NCBI RefSeq assembly: GCF_001421965.1
Contig: NZ_LMLP01000025.1
Coordinates: forward strand, 1-64,000
Length of the DNA stretch: 64,000 nt
Direction: 5' to 3'
Source of the DNA: Sphingomonas sp. Leaf67
GTDB lineage: Bacteria > Pseudomonadota > Alphaproteobacteria > Sphingomonadales > Sphingomonadaceae
Both the position numbers and the translations under genes were made by a program. Shown here in pieces: positions 27,503 to 34,683 of the stretch (position 1 is its first letter; every line of letters starts with the position of its first letter). The notes beneath the pieces were generated by a model that made no database searches, was not told the DNA's origin, and saw nothing but the letters and a program-made list of their open reading frames with translations.

Positions 27503-27766
27503 TCAGGCGGGGTGCGGCACCAGCGACTGTGCCGCGATCGCGACCTGCGTGCGGTTCTGCACGTTCAGCTTGCGCATCAACGCCGTCATGTGCGCCTTCA
27601 CCGTCGCTTCGGCGATGCCGAGGTCGTGGGCGATCTGCTTGTTGAACTGTCCCGAACGGACGCCGCACAGCACCTTCACCTGTGTCGGCGTCAGTCGCAC
27701 CGCCGAGCCGATGTCGCAGCTTCGCGACCTCGTCGTCGTGCGCGCTTCCATGGCTGCCCCTTTCAT
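27503..27766 (-). CDS. Stand-alone LuxR-type HTH protein
   Basis: Only 87 residues, almost entirely a GerE/LuxR DNA-binding domain: LTPTQVKVLCGVRSGQFNKQ, then IAHDLGIAEATVKAHMTALM with the recognition helix, then NVQNRTQVAIAA. No receiver or ligand-binding domain precedes it and no such domain is found upstream in other frames, so it is either a genuine single-domain regulator or a long-standing remnant of a NarL/FixJ protein. Start could be 27766 or the ATG at 27751. It lies just ahead of the large beta-helix gene and may regulate it. Confidence 0.8.
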   Translation of the reverse strand: MKGAAMEARTTTRSRSCDIGSAVRLTPTQVKVLCGVRSGQFNKQIAHDLGIAEATVKAHMTALMRKLNVQNRTQVAIAAQSLVPHPA

Positions 27767-27897
27767 CGCACTCTCCCAAGTGACATTGCCCCGTGCTGCC
27801 GCGTCGGGCGGTCGCAGGGCGGGTGTGTTTCGTTCCGGTTTGCCCGGAATCGGTTGGACAGGTTTCAGTATGTTCGACTATGACGATCATATTCAAG

Positions 27898-27917
27898 CGG
27901 TTTTTTCCGAAAAACCG
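27898..27917. promoter_or_regulatory. 20-bp palindrome between the HTH gene and gntP
   Basis: CGGTTTTT and AAAAACCG form perfect 8-bp arms around TCCG. It sits 131 bp before the HTH gene start and 96 bp before gntP, in the shared divergent promoter region. Because it is symmetric and lies between divergent genes, an operator is more likely than a terminator, though the regulator is unknown. Confidence 0.4.
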
Positions 27918-28013
27918 GTATGATCTGTTGGACAACTCGCACGGCATGACCGCAGCGGGTGCGCTTTGGGGGAGGGTGTCGATGCCGCAGCGAAACATGC
28001 TTGGGGTCGCCCG

Positions 28014-29366
28014 ATGACCGGTGTCAGCGACCTGCGGCTGGTCGCAGCCGCGATCGCCGGTATCGCGCTTGCGATCCTGATGATCGTGCGCGGCCGGCTG
28101 CACCCGTTCATGGGGTTGCTGTGCGGTGCCTTTGCGGTCGGACTGCTCGCCGGACTGCCGCTGATCGACACCGCAAAGGCCGTGCAGAAGGGCGTCGGCG
28201 ACATTATCGGCGGCACCGGGCTGGTCGTGGCCCTCGGCCTGTCGCTCGGCGCGATGCTGCATCTGTCGGGCGCGGCGTCGGCGCTGGCCAACAGCGCGCT
28301 GCGGCTGACCGGGCCGCGGGCGGCGCCATGGGCGACGCTGGGTATCGCCATCGTGATCGGCCTGCCGCTGTTCTTCGAAACCGGGCTGGTCCTGCTGCTG
28401 CCGATCGTGGTCGCGGCGGCCAAGGCGATGGCGGACGGCGCGACACCCGAAGCGCGCGACGCGGCAAAGCTGCGCCTCATCATGCCCGCGCTCGCCGGGC
28501 TGGGCGTGGTCCATGCGCTCGTCCCGCCGCATCCCGGGCCGTTGCTCGCGGTCGAAGCGCTGGGGGCCGATCTCGGCCTCACCATGCTGTATGGCGTGGT
28601 GATCGCCATTCCGATCGCGGTCCTCGCCGGACCGGTGCTGGCGCGGTTCGTGACCCCCGGCATCCGCCTGACCGAGCCGGTGCTCAGCGATCCGGTGATC
28701 GATCTGGCTACGCCGTCGCGGGGGCGGGCGTTGTTCATCGTTCTGCTGCCGATCGTGCTGATCGCGTCGGGCGAACTGGCCAAGCTGGTGCCGGCCCTTG
28801 CCGACTCGGCGATCCTTGCCGCCGCCGCCAATCCGGTGCTCGCGCTGCTGATCGCCAACCTGATGGCGTTGCCGCTCCTGTTCGGGCGGCGGTTGAGCGA
28901 GGCGGCGATCCAGGAATCGATCTGGCACGAAACCATGGGCGCGGCGGGCGCGATCCTGCTGGCGATCGGTGCGGGCGGCGCGTTGAAGCAGGTGCTGGTC
29001 AGCGCCGGACTGTCCGACCTGCTCGCGCGGGTGGTCATGATGTATGCGATCTCGCCGCTGCTGCTCGGCTGGCTGGTCGCAGTCGGTATCCGGCTGGCCG
29101 CTGGCTCCGCGACCGTCGCCACCATCACCGCCGTCGGCGTCATGCCCGGCGTCGTCGCCGCATCGGGGGCCTCGCCCGAGCTGGTCGTGCTGGCGATCGG
29201 TGCCGGGTCGGTGTTCTTCAGCCATGTGAACGATCCGGGCTTCTGGCTGGTAAAGGGCTATATGGGCACCAGCACCGCCGATACGTTCCGGACCTGGTCG
29301 CTGCTGGAAACCGTGATTTCGGTCGCCGGCCTCATCATGGTCGCGGGACTGAGCTACATCGTCTGA
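28014..29366 (+). CDS. gntP: GntP-family gluconate:H+ symporter
   Basis: Inner-membrane permease of 450 residues with many hydrophobic helices. GntP features include GLPLFFETGLVLLLPIVVAA and the conserved HALVPPHPGPLLAVEALGAD, plus SGLxxxLARVV-type and SVFFSHVNDPGFWLVKGYMG motifs near the C-terminus. It imports gluconate or a related sugar acid such as ketogluconate. Start ATG 28014 is chosen because the upstream part of the frame has no transporter character. The FadR-type regulator follows within 33 bp, and gluconokinase lies convergent beyond that. Confidence 0.92.
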   Translation: MTGVSDLRLVAAAIAGIALAILMIVRGRLHPFMGLLCGAFAVGLLAGLPLIDTAKAVQKGVGDIIGGTGLVVALGLSLGAMLHLSGAASALANSALRLTGPRAAPWATLGIAIVIGLPLFFETGLVLLLPIVVAAAKAMADGATPEARDAAKLRLIMPALAGLGVVHALVPPHPGPLLAVEALGADLGLTMLYGVVIAIPIAVLAGPVLARFVTPGIRLTEPVLSDPVIDLATPSRGRALFIVLLPIVLIASGELAKLVPALADSAILAAAANPVLALLIANLMALPLLFGRRLSEAAIQESIWHETMGAAGAILLAIGAGGALKQVLVSAGLSDLLARVVMMYAISPLLLGWLVAVGIRLAAGSATVATITAVGVMPGVVAASGASPELVVLAIGAGSVFFSHVNDPGFWLVKGYMGTSTADTFRTWSLLETVISVAGLIMVAGLSYIV

Positions 29367-29398
29367 CTCGATCAGCGTGACGGAGAGGACGGGCAGCC

Positions 29399-30076
29399 GT
29401 GACGGGCGAGAGACTGGCGGATCGCGCCTATACGGCGATCGTGCGGATCATCAACGAAGAGCATTTGGCTGCGGGCGACCGGCTGCCATCGGAAGCGCGG
29501 CTGGCCGAGATGTTCGGGATGTCGCGCACCATCGTGCGCGAGGCGCTGGTCCGTCTTGCCGCCGATGGCATTACCGAGGCGCGTCGCGGTGCCGGTTCCT
29601 ATGTGAAGCGCCGCCCGTCCGAACGGCTCGGCGCGCATGTGCCGCTCGACGGGCTGGCGGCGACGCTCGGTACCTACGAAGTGCGTTTCGTGGTCGAGGC
29701 GGAGGCGGCGCGGCTGGCGGCGCAGCGCCGCTCGCACCATGACCTCGACGTGATCGAGAAGCGTCTGGCGGCCCTGCGCGGCGCACTCCTTTCGAGCGCA
29801 CCGGCGCATGACGAGGATTGGCAGCTCCATCGGGCGATTTCCGAGGCGACCGGCAACGACGCCTTCGTCGCAATCTTCGACCAGTTGCAGGACGGGGTAA
29901 TGCGGATTCTGCGCGCCGGGGTCGACATCTCGCGCGCTCGCCCGCCGCAGGTGATCGAGGCGATGATGGAGGAACATGACGCGATCGTCGACGCCATCCG
30001 CACGCAGGACGGCGACGGTGCGGCGCTGGCGATGCGCTGGCATCTGTCGCAGGGACGCAAGCGGCTGATGCCGTAG
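29399..30076 (+). CDS. GntR-family (FadR subgroup) regulator
   Basis: Transcription factor of 225 residues. Winged helix at about 5-70 (LPSEARLAEMFGMSRTIVRE, then ADGITEARRGAGSYV) and a C-terminal all-helical FCD domain with metal/ligand residues in DEDWQLHRAISEATGN and EEHDAIVDAI. GTG start at 29399, GGAGAGG upstream. In this family the ligand is usually a sugar acid. It lies directly downstream of gntP, so it probably controls gntP, the convergent gluconokinase and perhaps the TBDR at 30888. Confidence 0.9.
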   Translation: MTGERLADRAYTAIVRIINEEHLAAGDRLPSEARLAEMFGMSRTIVREALVRLAADGITEARRGAGSYVKRRPSERLGAHVPLDGLAATLGTYEVRFVVEAEAARLAAQRRSHHDLDVIEKRLAALRGALLSSAPAHDEDWQLHRAISEATGNDAFVAIFDQLQDGVMRILRAGVDISRARPPQVIEAMMEEHDAIVDAIRTQDGDGAALAMRWHLSQGRKRLMP

Positions 30077-30128
30077 CGATCGATCGCGGCAGTCGACCGG
30101 ATCCGACGGGCAGGGTCAGCCGACCGGC

Positions 30129-30614
30129 TTACGCGTGAACGTACCGCAGCACGGCCGCCGCCAACCGTTCGACCGGCCAGCAACAGGGCAACACCAGCGC
30201 GCGCTCGTCCGGCGCGGGGCGTTCTAGCGTGGCGAACTGGCTGTCGAGCAGGCTGGCGGGCATATAATGCCCCGCGCGCGCGGCCAGTCGTTCGGCGATG
30301 GTCGCCCGTTCGCCGTCCAGCAGCACGAACAGCAGCGGCACACCGCTTACGCGACCGAGGTGCTGGCGATAGCCCCGTTTCAGCGCCGAACAGGCCGCGA
30401 CGGCGAGGCCATCGTCCCGCACCGCCGCCCCGATCGCCGCGCCGAGCCGGTCCAGCCACGGCCAGCGATCCGTATCGTCGAGCGGATGACCGGCACGCAT
30501 CTTCGCGACATTGGCGGCCCCGTGAAACGCATCGCCTTCGAACGCGGCGCAGCCCAGCCGCGTCGCGAGGTGGTGCATCAGCGTCGTCTTGCCGCAACCG
30601 CTCACCCCCATCAC
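30129..30614 (-). CDS. gntK: Gluconokinase
   Basis: Phosphorylates gluconate to 6-phosphogluconate. It is of GntK type, with P-loop GVSGCGKTTLMHHLA, then FEGDAFHGAANVAKMRAGHP (substrate loop), DTDRWPWLDRL, CSALKRGYRQHL and GHYMPASLLDSQFATLE. The only in-frame start codons are GTG 30614 and ATG 30611, which place the P-loop at residue 3 and leave the first beta-strand codons (AIVV) untranslated, an odd feature. Convergent with the GntR gene and divergent from the receptor at 30888. Confidence 0.88.
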   Translation of the reverse strand: MMGVSGCGKTTLMHHLATRLGCAAFEGDAFHGAANVAKMRAGHPLDDTDRWPWLDRLGAAIGAAVRDDGLAVAACSALKRGYRQHLGRVSGVPLLFVLLDGERATIAERLAARAGHYMPASLLDSQFATLERPAPDERALVLPCCWPVERLAAAVLRYVHA

Positions 30615-30747
30615 GACGATCGCGCGGTGGGCAAGGGCGGCGGGGGGCGATGGTGCGGGCAGGGGGTTCGTCCTTGCTCCCGATCCGGCCGATGTGGCCG
30701 GGGCGGTTCGTGCGCGGTTCCTGCCCGTATCTTCCGGTACTTACCAT

Positions 30748-30793
30748 CGCGACCTTGGTCGTGGTCGTACCCATAAACCGCGACCATGGTCGT
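30748..30793. promoter_or_regulatory. Two matching palindromes (candidate operators)
   Basis: CGACCTTGGTCG (30750-30761) and CGACCATGGTCG (30781-30792) lie 31 bp apart centre to centre, three helical turns. Each is extended by CG before and T after. They sit between the divergent gntK and TBDR genes, so a dimeric or tetrameric repressor could bind both on one DNA face. Which regulator is unknown. Confidence 0.5.
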
Positions 30794-30887
30794 AGATGTT
30801 ACCGCGAACATCATCCGCTATGACCGCTGCAACGGTTCGCGCCCTCGACGGGTGACGGATCGATCAAAAAGCTTTGGGGGATGGATG

Positions 30888-33848
30888 ATGGATCGCTTTT
30901 CGCCTGATCGCTGCCGTCTGGGCACGAGCCTGTTCGCGCTGGCCTGTGCGCTGGGTGCCGCGCCGGCCTTCGCGCAGACCACGCCTGCCGTGCCGGCCGC
31001 TGCGCCACAGGACGCGGCGCCCGAACGCGAGCAGGATGCGGCGGACATCGTCGTCACCGGCAGCCGCATCGTCGCCAACGGGTTCAACGCGCCGACGCCC
31101 ACCACCGTCATCGGCGAAGAGCAGATCGCCAACAACGCCCAGCCGAACATCTTCAACACGATCCAGCAGCTGCCGTCGTTGCAGGGGTCGACCGGCGCGT
31201 CGACCGGGACCTTCAGCACGTCCAGCGGGACGCAGGGGCTCAGCTCCTTCTCGCTGCGCGGACTGCAACCGATCCGCACGCTGACGCTGCTCGACGGCCA
31301 GCGCGTCGTCGGTGCCAATGTGACCGGCGTGCCGGATATCAGCATGTTTCCGCAGCTGCTGGTCAAGCGCGTCGACATCGTCAACGGCGGTGCGTCGGCA
31401 TCCTATGGATCGGACGCCGTCGGCGGCGTGGTCAACTTCATCACCGATACCCGGTTCAAGGGGTTCAAGGCCAACGTCCTCGGCAGCATCACCACCTATG
31501 GCGATGACGAGACCGCGCTGGTGCAGGCCGCCTATGGCACGTCGTTCATGGGCGACCGGCTGCACCTGATCGTCAGCGGCGAATATGACCATGAGGGCGG
31601 GGTCGGCCCTGGCAATTACGGCACCGACCTTGCCGGCCGCCGCGACTGGCACCGCGCGTCGACGCTGCTGAACTCCGGGATCACCAGCGGACCCGGACCG
31701 CAATTCACCTATTCCGATTTCGCACAGCCCTATCAGTACGCCAAATACGGCCTCATCAACAACGGCCCGTTGCAGGGCATCGCCTTTGATGCGAACGGTA
31801 CGCCGGTCAATTTCAACTACGGATCGGGCGGCACGCCGCTCGGCAATGGCCGCGTGTCGAACTGCTATCCGGGCAATTCTTTCTGCGTCGGCGGTGACCT
31901 GTCCGGTGCGCCGGGGTCGAGCGCGTCGCTGAAATCGAAGCTGGAGCGCATGAACGGCTATGGCCGGATCGGCTTCGATCTCGATGCCAGCAACGAGATT
32001 TACGGCACGGTCAACATCGCGCAGGTGAAGACCAGCAACCAGCCGAGCCCGGGATATAACCGCCCCAACCTGACCGTACAGTGTGCCAATCCGTTCCTGC
32101 CGCAGCTGATCCGCGATCGTTGCGCCACCGCCGGCATCACCTCGTTCAACTTCGGGTCGAGCAACGGGCAACTGCCCAACCAGCTCGTTCAGACCGATCG
32201 CGACCAGTATCGCTTCGTCGTCGGGGCGAAGGGCAAGGTCGCGGTCGTCGGGACCGACTGGACCTATGACGCCTATTATCAGCACGGCACGACGAAGGTC
32301 GCGATCGATGTCGACCGGATCGTGCTGCAACCGCGCTATGTCGCGGCGACCAATGCGGTGGTGCTGAACGGCGCGATCGTGTGCGCCGATGCGCGCGCCC
32401 GCGCGCTGGGGTGTCAGCCGATCAATATCTTCGGCGATTTCCGCCCCAGCCAGGCCGCGCTCGACTATCTCATGCCGCAGGCCGGCCCGCTCCAGCGCAC
32501 CACGCTGAAGCAGGATGTCGCCAGCCTCAACTTTTCCGGCCAGCCGGTCGATCTGTGGGCGGGGCCGCTGTCGGTCGCGTTCGGCGGCGAATATCGCCGC
32601 GAATATTACCGGGTCCGGGGCGACGCATACGGCGCGGGCGTGGCCGACGTCAGTCCCAACAGCGCGCTGTACCCCGCCGATCCTTTGCTGAACGCGGCGC
32701 AGGGCAGCAACTGGGCGGCCGGCAACTACAAGAACGGGACGGGCAAATATGACGTCCTCGAAGGGTTCGTCGAGGTCAATCTGCCGCTGGTGGACAGTGA
32801 CGTGGCCGGTCGCGCCAATCTGAACGCCGCCGCGCGCCTGACCGATTACAGCACGTCGGGAACGATCTGGGCATGGAAGGTCGGCGGCACTTGGGCCACG
32901 CCGTTCGACGGGCTGACGTTGCGCGCGGTCACGTCGCGCGACGTGCGTGCCCCGAACCTGTCCGAACTGTTCGCGGCACCGACCGTCACCACGCTGCCCA
33001 GCTTCAACGATCCGTTCCGCAACGTCGCGGTACAGGTGTTCCAGAACACCGTCGGCAATCCGAACCTGCGGCCCGAAACCGCGCGCGATACCGAACTCGG
33101 CATCGTCTATGCGCGTCCGTCGTGGCTGCCGGGGCTGAGCCTGTCGGTCGACTATTATCAGATCAAGCTGAACGGCGTCGTCTCGAGCCTGTCGCCCGAC
33201 CAGATCGTGCGCTTCTGTTTCGAAGGGGATCAGACGTTCTGCGGCGGTTTCCAGCTGGACGGGCCGCAGGGCAGCAACTTCGTCAATGTGCAGCCGTTCA
33301 ACCTCGCGTCGTGGAAAACCAGCGGTTTCAATCTGGAGGCCAGCTATCAATGGCGCCAGCCGCTCGGCCTGCCGGGCAATTTCACGATCCGCGCGCTGGG
33401 CACGCATGTCCGTGAATTCATCGTCGATGCCGGAATCGCGGGCGTCGCCAAACGCGACGACGCCGGTGCCAACAGCGGTGCCATCCCCGACTGGAAATGG
33501 CTGGCGACGCAGACCTATGACAGCGGTCGGCTGACGCTGACCGTGCAGGAACGCTGGTTTTCCGATGGGGTGTTCAACAACAATTATGTCGTCTGCCAGA
33601 CCGACTGCCCGGTTTCGACCGGCAATTACAACACCGTCAATTTCAACCGGATGAAGGGCGAATTTTACCTCGACCTCGGTGCGTCGTTCAAGATTACCGA
33701 CAACGCCGTCCTGTATGGCAAGGTCGACAACGTTATGGACAATGATCCGACCCCGTCGCCGCAGACCAACACCGGCCTCGACGTAAACCCGGCGCTCTAT
33801 GACACGCTGGGCCGTACCTACCGGGCGGGCCTTCGTTTCACCTTCTGA
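30888..33848 (+). CDS. TonB-dependent receptor in the gluconate locus
   Basis: Outer-membrane receptor of 986 residues. Signal peptide (LGTSLFALACALGAAPAFAQ), TonB box DIVVTGSRI, and a plug with LRGLQPIRTLTLLDGQRVVG and VDIVNGGASASYGSDAVGGVVNFIT, the signature of the large carbohydrate-type receptors of sphingomonads and caulobacters. The barrel ends in YRAGLRFTF with terminal Phe. Start 30888 or 30885 (GGGGGA just upstream). Cys pairs in extracellular-looking loops (NCYPGNSFCVGG, RFCFEGDQTFCGG, VCQTDCP) suggest disulfides. Ligand unknown; the neighbours suggest a sugar acid or an oligosaccharide yielding gluconate. Confidence 0.92.
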   Translation: MDRFSPDRCRLGTSLFALACALGAAPAFAQTTPAVPAAAPQDAAPEREQDAADIVVTGSRIVANGFNAPTPTTVIGEEQIANNAQPNIFNTIQQLPSLQGSTGASTGTFSTSSGTQGLSSFSLRGLQPIRTLTLLDGQRVVGANVTGVPDISMFPQLLVKRVDIVNGGASASYGSDAVGGVVNFITDTRFKGFKANVLGSITTYGDDETALVQAAYGTSFMGDRLHLIVSGEYDHEGGVGPGNYGTDLAGRRDWHRASTLLNSGITSGPGPQFTYSDFAQPYQYAKYGLINNGPLQGIAFDANGTPVNFNYGSGGTPLGNGRVSNCYPGNSFCVGGDLSGAPGSSASLKSKLERMNGYGRIGFDLDASNEIYGTVNIAQVKTSNQPSPGYNRPNLTVQCANPFLPQLIRDRCATAGITSFNFGSSNGQLPNQLVQTDRDQYRFVVGAKGKVAVVGTDWTYDAYYQHGTTKVAIDVDRIVLQPRYVAATNAVVLNGAIVCADARARALGCQPINIFGDFRPSQAALDYLMPQAGPLQRTTLKQDVASLNFSGQPVDLWAGPLSVAFGGEYRREYYRVRGDAYGAGVADVSPNSALYPADPLLNAAQGSNWAAGNYKNGTGKYDVLEGFVEVNLPLVDSDVAGRANLNAAARLTDYSTSGTIWAWKVGGTWATPFDGLTLRAVTSRDVRAPNLSELFAAPTVTTLPSFNDPFRNVAVQVFQNTVGNPNLRPETARDTELGIVYARPSWLPGLSLSVDYYQIKLNGVVSSLSPDQIVRFCFEGDQTFCGGFQLDGPQGSNFVNVQPFNLASWKTSGFNLEASYQWRQPLGLPGNFTIRALGTHVREFIVDAGIAGVAKRDDAGANSGAIPDWKWLATQTYDSGRLTLTVQERWFSDGVFNNNYVVCQTDCPVSTGNYNTVNFNRMKGEFYLDLGASFKITDNAVLYGKVDNVMDNDPTPSPQTNTGLDVNPALYDTLGRTYRAGLRFTF

Positions 33849-33888
33849 TCCCGATCGGCGTCCGCAATCGCGCGTTCTGCGGGCATGA

Positions 33889-34683
33889 TCACGCCGGTGA
33901 CGTGACGCAGGTCGATCTGGTGGCCGTACCGGGTTGCGCGGCGACCGGCATCGGCGCGGCGACCGCCTCGCCGATCAACAGCAGCGCGGGGTCGCTGTCG
34001 CTGATCGCGTCGACCAGAAAGGCGAGCGCCGACAGCCGCCCACGGATGATCCGTTCGGTCGGCAGCGACACGTTGACCGCGACCATGACCGGCGTGTCGG
34101 CGGCGCGGCCGGCGGCGATCAATTCGCGGGCGACCTCCAGCGCGGCGGCGCGGCCCATATAGACGGCCAGCGTCGCATCGGCGGCGGCCAGCGTCTGCCA
34201 GTCGAGGTCGAGCGCCTCGCCGGCACGGGCATGGGCGGTGACGAAGGTCAGCTTGCGCGCAAGACCGCGCAGCGTCAGCGAAACGCCGCCCGACGCCGCC
34301 GCCGCGCTGGCGGCGGTGATGCCGGGGCAGATGCGCGTGGCGACGCCGTGCGCCGCCAGATGCTCGATCTCTTCGGTCGACCGGCCGAAGATCGACGCAT
34401 CGCCGCCCTTCAGCCGCACAACCCGCTGCCCCGCCAGCGCGGCGTCGGCGAGCAGGTCGTTGATCGATCGCTGATCCTTCGAATGGCGGCCCGAACGCTT
34501 GCCGACCGGGACCCGTGCGACCTGCGCCGGGATCAGGTCGAGCACGCCCGGCCCGACCAGCGCGTCGTAGAAGACGATGTCGGCGGCAGCGATCAGCCGC
34601 TCGGCTTTGCGCGTCAGCAGGTCGGGGTCGCCGGGACCTGCCCCGACCAGCCAGACCATGCCGTGCGGGAAATCATGCGGCAT
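33889..34683 (-). CDS. cobA: Uroporphyrinogen-III C-methyltransferase (SUMT)
   Basis: Makes precorrin-2 from uroporphyrinogen III with two SAM, the first step to sirohaem, the cofactor of NirB. About 264 residues, single SUMT domain without the CysG reductase part. Motifs are VWLVGAGPGDPDLLTRKA, FYDALVG, VGKRSGRHS, VRLKGGDASIFGRSTEE and GITAASAAAA. ATG 34683 overlaps the end of nasA by 11 bases, with AAGGA seven bases upstream, so it is the last gene of the nitrate operon. The C-terminal tail is about 20 residues longer than the core. Confidence 0.93.
   Translation of the reverse strand: MPHDFPHGMVWLVGAGPGDPDLLTRKAERLIAAADIVFYDALVGPGVLDLIPAQVARVPVGKRSGRHSKDQRSINDLLADAALAGQRVVRLKGGDASIFGRSTEEIEHLAAHGVATRICPGITAASAAAASGGVSLTLRGLARKLTFVTAHARAGEALDLDWQTLAAADATLAVYMGRAAALEVARELIAAGRAADTPVMVAVNVSLPTERIIRGRLSALAFLVDAISDSDPALLLIGEAVAAPMPVAAQPGTATRSTCVTSPA

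Noticed and set aside
27465-29225. 586-codon minus-strand frame across gntP
   Set aside because: Composition is Arg/Gln/Gly/Asp-rich and lacks membrane segments; gntP is clear on the plus strand.
30864-33407. 847-codon minus-strand frame across the gluconate-locus TBDR
   Set aside because: Same reason: a complete receptor with signal peptide and terminal Phe lies on the plus strand.
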